Counted from the first letter of the stretch, positions 1 to 11,505 are shown. The stretch is DNA of 64,000 bases from Mycogone perniciosa (GCA_025331125.1 JAOALB010000030.1:62001-126000); one strand, 5' to 3'. Made by a program: numbers and translations. The notes: generated by a model from the letters alone, not told the origin.

Positions 1-2082
1 ATGCTCTTCTATCAGCGTGCTTCCTCTCTCATATCTGAGCAGCGAGTGATGTCTGCTCAGAATATCTCTGTACCTCTACAGGTTGAGGCGGACCTGCAAT
101 TGAGGGAACATATTCTTAACGAGAATACGCTCATTGTGAGGCGACACTGCCTATATGACCCGAGTCACGCGGTTTTCGTGCAGAATTGTTTTTCCCAGGC
201 TAGATCGCTGGATGAAGGCCGGCTACAAATCTCAAATTCACCCCGAAATGCCAGCGCAAATGCCGAGAGGCGGCAGCCTCACGATCTCAAAAGCCTGGCG
301 ATGGAGATGACCCTGAGTCACCTTGATCAGGTCGTAACACGAACAAAGGATACACCGCAATTCACCAACTTCTCCATGATGGTCAGGTCTGCGGTTCTCA
401 GCTGTCACAACTGTGCTTTTGCATACTATGACTACTTTAATTTTCGGCACGTTTCTTTCAGGGCGCTGCTTCAGCGCAACCCTGATGCTGCTGTCCGTTC
501 TTTCACTGGTCAGACGCTTGTGAGCGCACTAGAAAAGATCTCTGTCAAATCTCCTCAGCTTTACGATTCGGCCAATGTGTTGGCCGACCGGCGTCGCAAT
601 AGTGATGCACAAGCCACGGAGGACTTCAACCACAACCTGCCAGTTTCTGAGCCTTCAGTTTTAGACGGTACAATACTTCTGTTCAACTATATCTGGAGAT
701 TTTTCCACATTCACATTCGTTCCTGGGATGAGCACTTCAACACCCTTCTTGAATTTGCAAAGCTTGGAGAACGCGAGGTCGCTCATCTCCTAGCGAACGA
801 TTACCTCCTCAAGTTACTTCGAATGATTGCGGCAGACGCGATCATGGATCTCTCCAGCAACTATTCCCGGATGTTGCACAATGTACTTCGGCGGGTACAT
901 AGCCGCCCACCATCCTACGTGGCAATCCTAGCTGCCATCGACCATCTACTTCAGCAGCTTGAGCCCGTCCTTGGCCCCGAATATATTGTCGAAAAGCCGC
1001 TGGAACGGCTAGATCACTCGGGTAGGCCGTTTCCCTGGACATCAGAGGAGGTTCAGTTCCTTCATAGCCATCCTGAACGTCAGCTTTCCAGCTTCTTCAT
1101 GGAGAAGATGTTAGGAATTGATCAGGCTCAGAACATTACCCACAGCATTGTTCGCCGCTTGGTTGTGACCGGGTCGCAGATGGATTTCCGGGTTTTCAAC
1201 AGCCTCCGAAAGAACGTGCAAGGCGATACCACGACGCAGCCTATGGATCCATTCTTACGAGCGGCAAGTCAATATCTCGAGTCAACACCATCACTTGATC
1301 ATGCGCGGAATCTTGTTCGTCACATCGGTACCCAAGCCAAAAATCTGCAAAACGCAGAAGGGGCTGCATTTTTGGAGCTTTTCGGTGCTGCCTTGAATCT
1401 TAGGAGGCCAGATGTCGACATGGTGAAGACGATCCAGGATTGCAGCGTCGGGACTATTCCAGACTGGGCACCTTACTTGCTCGTATATGCGGATAACGGT
1501 GTCAGGTGTGACGCTGAACAGTTAATTGAAGATGAGCTCTTCCAATTTGCGTTGGAGGATTTAGGTGAAGACACCTTGAGTCCGGGAAGACGTGAAGAAG
1601 CCAAAACTGTGATCAAGAAGTTAGGCATACGATGCCTAGCCTACCTCCGCGACACACATATCAAACGACGAGTCCAGATAGGACAAGATGCAGCTGGTGC
1701 AATACTCCGAGTAATTGGAAAATGTGCGACTTGCCTCAAAGCCAACCTCGAGACAAATGACGACCCAGATACCGCCGAATTCAGGGCGCTTCAAAGTGGT
1801 AAGTAAACCTTTCGTGATAGGCACATATAGGGATGAGCATACTGACACTTCAAATAGAGGTTATTGGGCCGCTGCGGAGACTCGTTGTGGATGAAGTAGA
1901 TGATGATGGCTCTGGTAAGCCACCCCCATTGCAAGGTTGCTGTGATGTACACTATCTGCATACGTGACTAACCTAATGAACTAGATTGGGACGGGTCATG
2001 CATCTCATCGGACCCGCTAGATGTTCACGCAGAAACAGGAATGCAAACAGTGAATGACATCGACGATACGAACTTGATATGA
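1..2082 (+). CDS. C-terminal part of large protein, probably USP9X/USP34-like ubiquitin hydrolase (DUF3517-type tail); 5' truncated by window
   Basis: The reading frame is open from base 1 to 1798, so the gene probably begins outside the window and the ATG at base 1 need not be its start. Three exons join as 1-1798, 1858-1914 and 1985-2082. The introns are GT-AG (59 and 70 nt, first with a CTGAC branch-like site), and the join gives 650 codons plus TGA at 2080-2082. The protein is mostly alpha-helical and cytosolic-looking, with no membrane segments. Its texture (LLQRNPDAAVRSFTGQT, long helical repeats, acidic tail) resembles the DUF3517 region that follows the UCH catalytic domain in very large fungal ubiquitin-specific proteases. 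That family assignment is from memory and only moderately secure. No Cys or His box is visible here because the catalytic domain would lie upstream. Alternative: another large helical scaffold protein. Confidence 0.55.
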
Positions 2083-3035
2083 AGCACATAATGCCGCAAG
2101 GAACAAGCAAGACAGACCTTTCTAGAGGAGAATAAGGTATAGGCCAAAAGAGGCTGGTTGAGGTTTCCGGCGTCAAGGCTGATATTTTCGCTTGACTTCT
2201 TTTTAACTCGTTCTTTATTCCATCCTACTATTAGGGTGAGAAGCAACAGCATAAACCCAGTTAGCGACAACATTGCGAGGACTATGAATTGGGTTAGGAA
2301 AGAGCCAAGTTGACGATGGTGATTATGTGCATAGCATCGGAGTGATGGCGCCTAGGATCCTGTTGATGTGAACATGAACTTATGTTATGGCTATGGGGGC
2401 CTCATTTTCTGTTGGCATTCGCCAATGTCTTACGTAACCAGCGATGAGAATTGATGACGAGATGACGCTTGCGGCGCCTACACTTGATGAAGATGCTGAG
2501 GTTTGCGAGTAGAGCAGAGTACTGAGAACATTTTGAGGGATCAAACTCATTGCTTAGAAATTGTTTAACGAAGACTAAGCTAAGGATTCTTCACCATACG
2601 GTTTGATCCCTGCGTAAACCTTGATGGAATGAATCGACGTGAATATATTGGATGGGATGGCGTAGATGTATTAATCGCTCATTCGTAACGTGCTGCTGAG
2701 GAGCCCTACGATTGTGTGTACGGGTGAGCACACCGATGATTGTCAAGGCCCATGTAGGAGTTTCGACCAAAATGGTCACAAAGGTCATAGTAACGGTTAA
2801 CTTTGAGATCTAAACAGTGATCAATGAATCAATCTTATACGTTCAATCTATATGAACCACAATGCTGCCCATGATCGGCCATAGTTGATTGCTCCTAGTC
2901 TGCAAAACCAGGCCGGCCGAGATCCGGGAGGGGTTGATCGGAGGTGTGGGGCCGCATGACCCCCGATGTAGCCGGTTGTGATCGGCCCCCTCTTTGTGCC
3001 TCATTGAAGGACTCGCTAGCATCGTTTTAATGGCA
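2083..3035. other. Gene-free 3'-3' intergenic region
   Basis: This is convergent space between the C-terminal fragment (+) and the DyP peroxidase (-). No reading frame above about 80 codons has coding texture or splice signals. It should hold both 3' UTRs and poly(A) signals. Confidence 0.6.
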
Positions 3036-4169
3036 TTAATCCGCGTCAAGACTTCTTAGCAATTCGGCAGATGGGGCAAAAAATGTCGTGCCCGTCAACG
3101 GTCTCGAATAGTCCAGCAACCGATCATGCAACCCTGGCGGGTCCCCAATAAACATGCGACTCAGCATGCGCTCAATAACCCACAAGCGGCGCGAGTATCC
3201 GATGAAATAAGTGCCAAAAACGCCAGACCCAGGCGAGCCGAATGGCATGTTATCCCGAACTATGTCATACTCGTTCCCGTTCTCGTCCTGGATCGTTGCG
3301 AGGGACTTGTGTGGCTGTTGATGGCTCGGTTCCGGGTCTTCAAGCTCAATGTTGTCTAGCTTGGTGCGACCCATGATGGCTTCTTGTTTTTCTGTGGATA
3401 GAGCGGTCCATCCTTTTATGTCATGTACGTATTTTTGCACGACGATGTAACTGCCGCCAGCGACAGAGGCATCCTCCTCAGCGACCAGAACGGACGCGGG
3501 GACGGCTGGGCCGACTGGATTAGCAGTGCCGTCGACGAAGCCTAGCAGATCGCGGGCATCGAAGTAGCGGAATCCCTCTGTATTGTCGACCACGGTCACG
3601 GAGTCGCTTAGGAGGTTCATCAGTTGCCGCTCAAACTCAAAGCAGATGTCACGCCGGTCCGAACGGATGTGGAATAGCAGATCACCAGGTGTCGAGACAG
3701 CTGCATGTTTCGCACCCTTGATGACAAGGAAAGGGTGGAGCTCTGCTGGTCGACGCAGACCGGTCAGAGAGTCCCAGATATCGCTGCCGATGCCGACAGT
3801 GCAGGCAAACAAAGAACCGAGGTCTCGCAGGGCGACATTCTTTGCGAGACCGTCAATACCAGCCAACGTTGAGCGTACGGTCTTGATGGCACCGGGCGTG
3901 TTGTTGACGGTCACGACGAGAAAGGTTGCTGATTTTGTTAGTGGGGCATCGACAGCTTGGGGCTGCGGACCGTGAAGGCTGCGGTTCATGGCCATTGTTG
4001 CATGCGACCAAGAAAGCCGAGAGAGATATTGTTCGGATATAGTTGACCTCGAGAATCTCCGTGATGTGAATTCTGCTACTGACGGGACGTTCGATCGGCT
4101 TGAAAGACACGAGAGTCTATGACTCCTGGTGTAGAAACCTTTGAGGACGGTGTTGACAACTTTCGCCAT
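3036..4169 (-). CDS. DyP-type (dye-decolorizing) heme peroxidase with mitochondrial-type leader
   Basis: Single-exon gene of 377 aa from ATG at 4169; the frame opens slightly further upstream only through a TTG. It belongs to the dye-decolorizing peroxidase family, heme enzymes that use H2O2 to oxidise dyes, phenolics and other substrates. The signature GFVDGTANP carries the distal Asp. It is followed by RDNMPFG and FGTYFIGYSR, with the presumed distal Arg, and by GDPPGLHDRLLDYS near the C-terminus. A His in the SHQQPHKSLATI stretch is the likely proximal heme ligand. The first 60 residues are rich in Ser/Arg and poor in acidic residues (VLKGFYTRSHRLSCLSSRS), which suggests mitochondrial import. 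No secretion signal is visible, unlike the secreted basidiomycete enzymes. It stands alone: an encapsulin partner, common beside bacterial DyPs, is not nearby. Confidence 0.9.
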   Translation of the reverse strand: MAKVVNTVLKGFYTRSHRLSCLSSRSNVPSVAEFTSRRFSRSTISEQYLSRLSWSHATMAMNRSLHGPQPQAVDAPLTKSATFLVVTVNNTPGAIKTVRSTLAGIDGLAKNVALRDLGSLFACTVGIGSDIWDSLTGLRRPAELHPFLVIKGAKHAAVSTPGDLLFHIRSDRRDICFEFERQLMNLLSDSVTVVDNTEGFRYFDARDLLGFVDGTANPVGPAVPASVLVAEEDASVAGGSYIVVQKYVHDIKGWTALSTEKQEAIMGRTKLDNIELEDPEPSHQQPHKSLATIQDENGNEYDIVRDNMPFGSPGSGVFGTYFIGYSRRLWVIERMLSRMFIGDPPGLHDRLLDYSRPLTGTTFFAPSAELLRSLDAD

Positions 4170-5644
4170 GCACAATTGGCCCTTTGGGTATCAGAATTTG
4201 ATCTCCATATGATGAGTTATAACAATTGTGGTTGAAGGGATACTCTAATAAGCGACAAGGTTAATGAGCGATCTGTGACGTCAGGTCATGGTCGATTTAC
4301 AGATGCTGAGCTGAGGCGGAGCAACTGTAAATGCCGACTGCGGCTTTGTAAGGTCCGGAGAATCCGACTTCCAAAATATATAAGTAATATTACAGAGAGA
4401 AATAAATGTGATGATATTCCAAGAAAGCGAAGGGAGTATGTATCCGTCTTTGACTGTCCCGTTTGCGCCGGCCAGCCGCCTCATGACGTGCTCCCCAGCG
4501 ATAATCTCCTATCATGGGCATCGTGACCTAGAAATGAACCCTTACCTACACACCCCGTACATATTCTGTGCTTAAGTATCTTTTTCATTCCATGAATACG
4601 CAGCTGGTCTTTGCTGTTCAATGTTTCCAGCATCCGATAGCTTGTATTATCGTTCGCACTCAGGCCACCCTAAACTCATGATGACCAGACCCAATAACCT
4701 TTGCACTGCGCAACATGATGGAAGGCCTTAAACTAATTTAAGGCATCCGTGTGGTGAAGCCATAAAACTCGACATATAGGTGCCGGATGCCCAAAACTCA
4801 ACGGACATCTAAGTATTTATGCAATGGTGAGGGCTCTTTGCAATCCCGAATATATGTCATTTATACGCACAAGCTTTCATTCCATTAATAGACCACGATG
4901 CTCATGGGACGGCCCTCTGCAAACAAATAGAACATCAGTGTGGCGGATTATGTCTTCATGACGACTAATGGGAGAAGAGGGGTGGGTTGGGTGACTTGAC
5001 AGCTTAACAGTAGTAGTATCTACACTGCCGTTAGGGCATAGTGCCTTACTCTGACTTGCAGTCCTAGGTACCTAGTACTTCGTACCCCCCATTTGAATGA
5101 TTTTGACGAATGATACTCCATAACGTGTCGTGCTCCCGTACTTGTTGCTTATGAATGGATGTACTGGGTTGCGGCTCTTTTTGTTGGCGACGAGGACCTA
5201 TAAAAAACCCGTTGATCTGTCTGGTTCTGTCGTCTGCATCACCACGTACCACTCGTACATATAAGTACGCCTCCATCAACCGAACCGTCCTGCCAACCAG
5301 AGGGCGGCTTTGGAGATATGAGCGCGGGAGAAAATCATCCAGGCGTAGAAGTCCGTTCAGGTGAGAGATGGACAGCACATGTCCCTCCCACCTCTTACAT
5401 AGCTTGTGAACGCCTTGCTTTACTCAAAGTTGTCGCCCAGCTGCTCGTGTACAAAAGGCGATGGCCTTCCCAATATCTCTTACCGTTCACTCAATCTTCT
5501 TCAGTCAGTATTTGGCAAACTGAATAGCCCCGGCTATCTCACCCACTAAGGCCTACTTCCATTGCCCTCGATCCAAACAGGGTGCTGATACATCCTTGCC
5601 AACCATCAATTTCGGCCTCCAGTTTCACTTTCGGTTCTGTAACC
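4170..5644. other. Gene-poor region upstream of the peroxidase
   Basis: No convincing gene. Reading frames up to about 104 codons lack coding texture. One TACTTCGTA palindrome copy lies near 5083-5092. The first few hundred bases should contain the peroxidase promoter. Confidence 0.5.
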
Positions 5645-6012
5645 ATGTCTCCGACGTAAGTCATACTGAGCATTCTTATTGTCGACCGGACTTTCGTATC
5701 ACCAAGCCGGTTTCCTTTTGAGCACATCCCTAATACTTCCCAGCCAAGGCGCAGACCCTTGCAGCAACATTGCCAGATGTGGCCCCCCCAAGCCCGTCCG
5801 AGACACGACCAATCGTACGGTTCAGGCCAGCACCCGCGACAACACGGGGCAGAGCCAGTCTAGCGATCTCTTGGGCATTGGTTCCCAATTCGGTACGTGA
5901 CATCTCGTAGTACCCCTCCACTTTAGAACAGCGGCTGATACATGCACAACTCTACCTAGATACCCCAACCGGTGCACCACGTCGCAATTATGCATTGAAG
6001 GTCTGCCTGTAA
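5645..6012 (+). CDS. Small spliced candidate gene (70 aa), possibly a gene remnant
   Basis: Three short exons, 5645-5655, 5744-5892 and 5960-6012, join through two canonical introns. The first has GTAAGT donor and TTCCCAG acceptor (88 nt); the second has GTACGT donor and CTACCTAG acceptor (67 nt). The result is a 70-aa frame ending in TAA. Phase is kept through both joins, which is suggestive but not proof. The peptide contains SNIARCGPPKPV and later DLLGIGSQF. Their order loosely recalls the N-terminus of aspartate aminotransferases (GPPDP then LGIGAYR), so it could be the truncated relic of such a gene. No signal peptide, membrane segment or known small-protein family is evident. The surrounding DNA is gene-poor, which makes a chance frame or a relic more likely than an intact gene. 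Confidence 0.28.
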
Positions 6013-6371
6013 TCTGGCGTAGAACGTACTGGAAGGGACGTGTGCGTTTTTCACGGTTGTGTTGCGACCTTTGCATGCCCGATTTCATTTGTTGAAGTAC
6101 ATGGGTTGAACGAAGTTAGCGGCGATTAAATATCTGCGACAAGACGAAATAGGAATGAATGCTGTTGCCTCAAGTTCAACATCTTCCATTTTGGGCATGT
6201 CAAGACCCCGCACTACTTCGTAGGCGCAGGCCATTCTAGAATGTGGCCCACCATAACACGGTTGTACGGAATACGGAGGTACATACTATTCGGCAGTTGA
6301 CTAAGCCGGTCTGACTTCGGGACCTACTCGACGTGTGCCTCCTATCGGCGCTTTACGTCAGCTCTTGTAAT
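6013..6371. other. Short intergenic spacer
   Basis: No gene seen. It contains one copy each of the CTACTTCGTA and TACGGAGG-type motifs (near 6210 and 6265) and presumably the promoter of the following gene. Confidence 0.4.
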
Positions 6372-8273
6372 ATGGATATCTTTCAAGTCCAACTTCTCTC
6401 ATCTTATAAACCTGTCTCAACCAGACATTCGCCAGCTGCTGTTGCAATCCATCATGCCATAGCTGCAGGCGCAAACGCTTTCCAGACCGCGTCTTGGCGT
6501 GTATATCCCCAAGCTTATGAACCCCACGAGAATGTGTATACGGAGTCCTGCAGTATCAAACACACACACATACCGGTATTAGGCATTGAATAAGCCTAAC
6601 GATAAGCCTGGCCTTAGTCCATCGCCATGCACGCAGCTAACTTGGACGAAAGCTAATCAGGATCGGACAAACTTGTTTCTAAGGGAAATTACGAAGAACT
6701 CTTTGACAAATGCGGCAGGGAGGCTCGCATGTAAGGGAGGAGAAGCCGTATAAGGAGTCATCCACTAACCTGTCGTAGCACTCTGTCAAATTGCCTCCAC
6801 GAATTTTGGGTTCGCTCTTTTGTCACAGCAAAGTACTGGGGACGAGGGCCCCAGCTGTGGACTCGAGAAATGATATCCGCCTTGACACAGAATGCCTTGG
6901 CCACCTTCACTGCACCTGAGAATTTTCCAATCTCCGCTGAGTTGATCGTAGAGTCACTGCGTGAAGATCCAAATGCACTATTGGTGGATGCATGGAAATT
7001 TGCGATAATGGCAGGGAACACGGAGCTGTTGCGTTCCCTGATCATCTTCGTGATGCGTTCGTACACTAATGTCCCCCCGGAGCTTGTCAGCCCCAGCTTC
7101 GTCGACTCACGCAGGTATCCTGGTGAAGTAAAGGACATATGCGGCAGGTGGAATGCAGATTCTCCAGCAGTTCGTGGGCTTTTCAAAAGGGGTAGTTGTA
7201 GCATCCCCTCTGGATGGAAGCACCCGTTCTGTCACAGCTCTGTCCAAGCTGTCTGCCACAGCACAATTGCCATCTTTGGCTCACGAGCTTCCCCAAATAT
7301 TAACACTCCAAGTGGATTGTTTATTAGACACTGCAGCAACTGTGGAATGAAACTGAAGCCTATGCCTCTTCACACCCTCGTCATCATGGCATGCTACATC
7401 GCAGAGCGCAGCATACGAGGAGAGACACTTTTCGGCGCAATAGCGATTCTTGTCTGTCTGCTTCGGCTAGGAGCTGATGTCTTACTCACTGCGGAGGTGT
7501 CAATGGAAGAAATTCTAGGGTTGCCGGAGGGGATGTGCCACCATGTATCACTTCTCGCTGGCGAGTTAGTGCAGGCAGTCCCACAGTCCATCACTGCCCG
7601 CTGGACTCCTGAATGTCACATAGGATGGCGGTGCATGCGTGGTGTGTTCGACTTGGCTAGAGATGGCAAGATTCAACGGATTGGTGGCTTCATGATTGAC
7701 GCTCTCGAGCTCAGCCAATACTCAACCTTTCAAAACTACCGCCCTCCTATGGACTTGGACTTTGACACCAATATGACATCCGATGATATATCCAATCACG
7801 ACGATACAGATGGAAGTGACGAAGATGAGATTTATGCCGAATCTGACAATTGTGACCTGGATGACTACTACCTTAATAGTCATGACTGGTTGCAATGGCC
7901 CTGCGGGAACCGTGAACTCGGTCTCCTATGGGCAACTATTCAAGCTGAACTTCTTACCTATCAGAGGGTTTCGGATTCTGACTCCTGGATTTCCGGCAAT
8001 TTCTCCATGAGTGCACTTAAATTGTGGCTGGAAGGCGAGACGGCAGAATTCCATACCCCGTTGGTACAAAGTCGGATGATAAAGGAACACACACCTTGTG
8101 GATGGTTCATGGGGAAGGATTTTCCATGCCCTGTTGCCGAGGAAGTATGCAAGGAGCACTTTATGAACATGGACATCTACTCCAGGACATCATACCTATA
8201 CAGGCTCGATTTTCTTGAACATTGGGCAGAATTCTACATACCAGAACCAGAGCCACCCCGGGAAATTAACTAA
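6372..8273 (+). CDS. Unrecognised fungal protein, 581 aa, acidic C-terminal half
   Basis: I do not recognise this protein. The 3' exon (6779-8273) is open and coding-like well before its first internal ATG at 6870 (SNCLHEFWVRSFVTAKYWG). It is preceded by a convincing 48-nt intron (6731-6778, CTAAC branch) and an exon at 6661-6730 that must follow another acceptor, with CTAAC at 6636-6640 and AG at 6660. The best phase-consistent first exon is 6372-6552, giving 581 aa; this first join is the weakest part. The protein begins with a region of short hydrophobic helices, has a CSNCG pair about residue 323, a hydrophobic segment GAIAILVCLLRLGADVLL, then a strongly acidic stretch rich in Asp (about residues 405-440). 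DPNALLVDAWKFAIMAGN has an ankyrin-like feel, but no true repeat array is present. Probably soluble; function unknown. Confidence 0.6.
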
Positions 8274-8678
8274 CCGGTCTACTTTTTCAACCTTGGAGCA
8301 GTACTTCTTGGGGCAGACAGGATCCTTGTCAGTGGCGGTCGGTGTGTACCTCAAGCAATGGAAATGATGTATCTGCCTCTTGGTTTATAAAACTCACGTG
8401 CACCAACATTTAGAAAGAATTTCCTAATCGAGTATCACTTGATGGAGTTGACGGGTCGCCATGAGACAAATTCTGCCTACTGTCCTTCGACTTCTACATC
8501 AAGACGCCGCGTCATCCTCACCAGTATCGACGTTTCCCTCAGTAGTTCTTTCCATTACCTAGGCATCTAACTGGAAGATACGCTCAAGACTGTTCATTAG
8601 CCGATTTCTTCGGGTACCTGAGTGCCTGAGCAGGCAAGTAGCGAGCGGTGAAGATGGACATTTTACCTTGCTCTGCCA
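8274..8678. other. Intergenic region with probable transporter promoter
   Basis: No gene seen between the unrecognised gene and the dinucleotide repeat. It is likely to carry the 3' UTR of the former and the promoter of the transporter gene. Confidence 0.4.
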
Positions 8679-8697
8679 ACACACACACACACACACA

Positions 8698-8734
<37 letters not shown>
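8679..8734. repeat. Compound microsatellite (AC)11(TC)17
   Basis: Eleven AC units (8679-8700) run directly into seventeen TC units (8701-8734). The block ends 83 bp before the ATG of the transporter gene, so it probably lies in its 5' UTR or core promoter as a pyrimidine-rich tract. It is length-polymorphic in principle. Confidence 0.95.
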
Positions 8735-8736
<2 letters not shown>

Positions 8737-8817
8737 AACTGCATCAACGTGTTGATTACTGTGACTCGAAGACTTGAAACTGAGAAAACCTGAAAGCACC
8801 AAAAACTCTCCAGCATC

Positions 8818-10053
8818 ATGGCGATAAGAGACCCTGATTCATCGCAAATCCACGAGCACACCAAAGCTACCGAGGAGACCCGCGAGGAAAATGGAGATGG
8901 CAATCACCATAACAATGAGTTTCTTGATGGAATTGTGCTGCCAGAACCAACACCCGCATTCGGCTATTCTACAGCCATTGTCTGGATGGCTGTCAACACT
9001 CTGGCTACTATTGGGATCGTAAGCGTCAAGATGTGACAAGAGTCATGGATGTTCCTAGGCTTGTTCCTGACAGCCAACAGGTCTTCACCAACAAAGCCAT
9101 CTTCTCCGATCCGTCCTGGAAGCTTTGCCAGCTCACCTTCGCTTCGTTCCACTTCTTCGTAACATGGCTTACGCTGCATATCCTGTCGCGACCACAGGTG
9201 GCATATTTCGTGCCCCGGCGCGCCTCCATTAGACATCTGATCCCACTCGCCATGGCCATGTGCCTCAATGTCATTCTGCCGAATCTATCACTCGCATTCT
9301 CAACGGTCACATTTTACCAAATCGCACGCATCTTACTCACGCCAATCGTCGCTCTAATGGACTTTGTTCTATACGGAGAAATGCTGCCGAAGGGCGCCAT
9401 TGTGGTTTTGGTTCCAGCCTGTCTCGGTGTTGGCATGGTCACATACTACGACTCCATTCCCACACAGGATTTGAGCATCAAGACGACCTCCCCATTAGGC
9501 GTTCTATTTGCCTTCACTGGCATATTCGCCTCGTCGTTGTACACGGTGTGGATCGCTAGCTATCACAGGAAGCTCAACATGAGCAGCATGCAGTTGCTTT
9601 ATAACCAGGCTCCAATTGCATCGTTTCTGCTCCTGTACGCGATTCCATTTCTCGACACATTCCCTGACTGGGGGCATGTTCCTACAAACAGATGGCTAAT
9701 GATCTTTATGGTGCGTCAGCTATGAACGGCCTCAGAATTCGGAACAAAAAGCTAATGGACGTAGTCTGGTATATTTGCCTCGTTGATCAATATTTCTCAA
9801 TTTTTCATTGTTGCACAGACTGGTCCTGTCTCCAGCACAGTTGTTGGACATCTCAAGACGTGTACTATTGTTGCTCTTGGTTGGATGATGTCCGGTCGCG
9901 CTATCAAGGACAAGTCCATCGCTGGAGCTGTTGTGGCTATCGTTGGGATTATTGCGTGAGTGGATCTTTTGCCAGTTATCTCAAGGAATGGAGTTGACCA
10001 TAGCTAGATACTCGATTGTGATGCTGGAACACAAAAGTCGAAAGTCTGCCTAA
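8818..10053 (+). CDS. Nucleotide-sugar / triose-phosphate-type transporter (SLC35-like, TPT domain)
   Basis: Four exons (8818-9018, 9081-9710, 9765-9955, 10008-10053) give 355 aa. The 3' end of the last intron is set by using the second of two adjacent AGs (TAGCTAG), because the first would give an immediate stop. After a polar 45-residue N-terminus, about ten hydrophobic segments follow, starting FGYSTAIVWMAVNTLATIGI. The conserved family pattern includes VFTNK, LARILLTP-like QIARILLTPIVAL, KTTSPLGVLFAFTGIFASSLYTVW, and near the end VSSTVVGHLKTCTIVALG, the typical TPT 'GHLK' loop. The protein ends with a basic KSRKSA tail. Such proteins exchange nucleotide sugars or phosphorylated metabolites across Golgi/ER membranes; the substrate cannot be read from sequence. 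It stands between unrelated genes. Confidence 0.88.
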
Positions 10054-10257
10054 CGGATTAAAGGGAATTTCTGGAGTGAATGGTGTTGCATATGGGTAGA
10101 GTATATACGAAATAACACTGGGAAATGGTATTGACGCGGGTGATTGGGCAATTGTTGCGAACCATGAAATCGAAACTTAATATATTTTTAGTTGTATAAA
10201 ATGCAGGTCATAACCAGCTCCATGTAACCCAGACACTGTTCACCGCGACGAACTGTA

Positions 10258-11505
10258 TTACAGGTTGAATCGCTTTCTATCCTTCTCCATCTTGGCTTTC
10301 CATTCCCATTGCGTGGCATCGTCACCCTCGCTGCCAGCTCGCCCAATGCCCTTGTCCACACGTCTTAGCTTGAGCGTGAATCGTGGGCCCAACTCTTGCA
10401 ATCCCGCTCGGATGCTCTCCACGCCCTTGAGATCCTTTCCGTCAGCACCAGCAATACTCTTCTCAGTCGCGCGCTTGTCACGGAAGACGTAGCGATGCCG
10501 CCGGACAAAGATATAGTCTCGCTGGTTGTGTAGGGTGACAACTTGCCGACCCTCAAACTCGGGACGAGGGGGGAACATGGTCATGAAGAGTTTAGCTGTG
10601 AGAAGACCAAGGGGGGTCTTGAAGTTGTTGAGGAGCAGTTCGGGGTAGTGATTTGTGGGGTTGCCGTGGCCGGGGAGTTTCCTTCCCTCCACCCAGTTGG
10701 ATATTGAGAAGTGAAAGGTTGGACCCTTGGGCAGATGGACGATGGAGAGACCCGTGGGTTTCTTGAGGTCTTCTTTCAGGAGGACGACGGCCGTGTAGTC
10801 CTTGTTGGAAGAGAATTTGCAGATTTCCCGGAGGGAGTATTTGTAGCCGTATCGGTGCGATGATCGCGGGATGTAGCTGCTGTTTGGGAAGAGGGTGCAG
10901 AGAAGCTGGGCTTCGCGGTGAAGGGTGGAGTTGAGGGACGTGGTGACGAGAATCTTGGGTGTCGGGGGAATTTCGTCGTTGAAGAGCGAGGGGAACTTGA
11001 GAGCCAGTGATGACGGCGTCAAGTCGAGGTTCGTGCTCGTGGTTGACGGCGCAAGGCTAGGATCTCTCCGGGCTCTCTTCTCACGCTGTTTCTCAAGTGC
11101 GGCCTGGCGGGCTTCTTCATCCTCCTCCTCATCGGAGTCCAGCATACTGTCTTTATCGTCGTCATCGTCTTCTTCCCCGTTCTTCGCCTCTGCCTCCAAA
11201 GCCGCTTGTTCCTCAGCCTCAGCCTGCTCAATGCGCCTCCGCTTCAACATCTCCAAGTCCACCACCGCGCCGAGGCTATCATCGTCGACATCGTCCCACA
11301 CACGCTTCTGGTCGAGCGTGAGCGTCTTGTTTTTTGCGAGACGAGCGGCCTTGAGCTCTGGCTCGCGGCCTTCCTCCTTCCTGCGACGGTGTCGTGCTTC
11401 GTGCCGTTCTTTTCCTGCAGCCTTCTTGTGCGCAATGAAGAGCTCTTTTCGCTTGAGCTTGTTGGCCACTTTGAGGGCCTGAACGGGAGGCTTTGTGAAT
11501 CCCAT
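10258..11505 (-). CDS. RPF1: Ribosome production factor 1 (Brix domain), 60S assembly
   Basis: Single exon, 415 aa, from the first ATG (MGFTKPPVQALKVANKLKRK). The N-terminal 60 residues are highly basic (nucleolar targeting). An acidic Glu/Asp-rich linker follows around residues 90-130. A Brix domain then starts at KILVTTSLNSTLHREAQLLC and runs to the C-terminus, with RYGYKYSLREICKFSSNKDY, HLPKGPTFHFSISNW and FHNQRDYIFVRRHRYVF-like motifs (here LHNQRDYIFVRRHRYVF). RPF1 belongs to the RPF1/IMP4/SSF/RPF2 group, which bind rRNA in pre-60S particles in the nucleolus. It is divergently arranged with NOC3, another pre-60S factor, sharing a 272-bp promoter region with an AAAATTTT element. Length fits the family. 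Confidence 0.94.
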   Translation of the reverse strand: MGFTKPPVQALKVANKLKRKELFIAHKKAAGKERHEARHRRRKEEGREPELKAARLAKNKTLTLDQKRVWDDVDDDSLGAVVDLEMLKRRRIEQAEAEEQAALEAEAKNGEEDDDDDKDSMLDSDEEEDEEARQAALEKQREKRARRDPSLAPSTTSTNLDLTPSSLALKFPSLFNDEIPPTPKILVTTSLNSTLHREAQLLCTLFPNSSYIPRSSHRYGYKYSLREICKFSSNKDYTAVVLLKEDLKKPTGLSIVHLPKGPTFHFSISNWVEGRKLPGHGNPTNHYPELLLNNFKTPLGLLTAKLFMTMFPPRPEFEGRQVVTLHNQRDYIFVRRHRYVFRDKRATEKSIAGADGKDLKGVESIRAGLQELGPRFTLKLRRVDKGIGRAGSEGDDATQWEWKAKMEKDRKRFNL

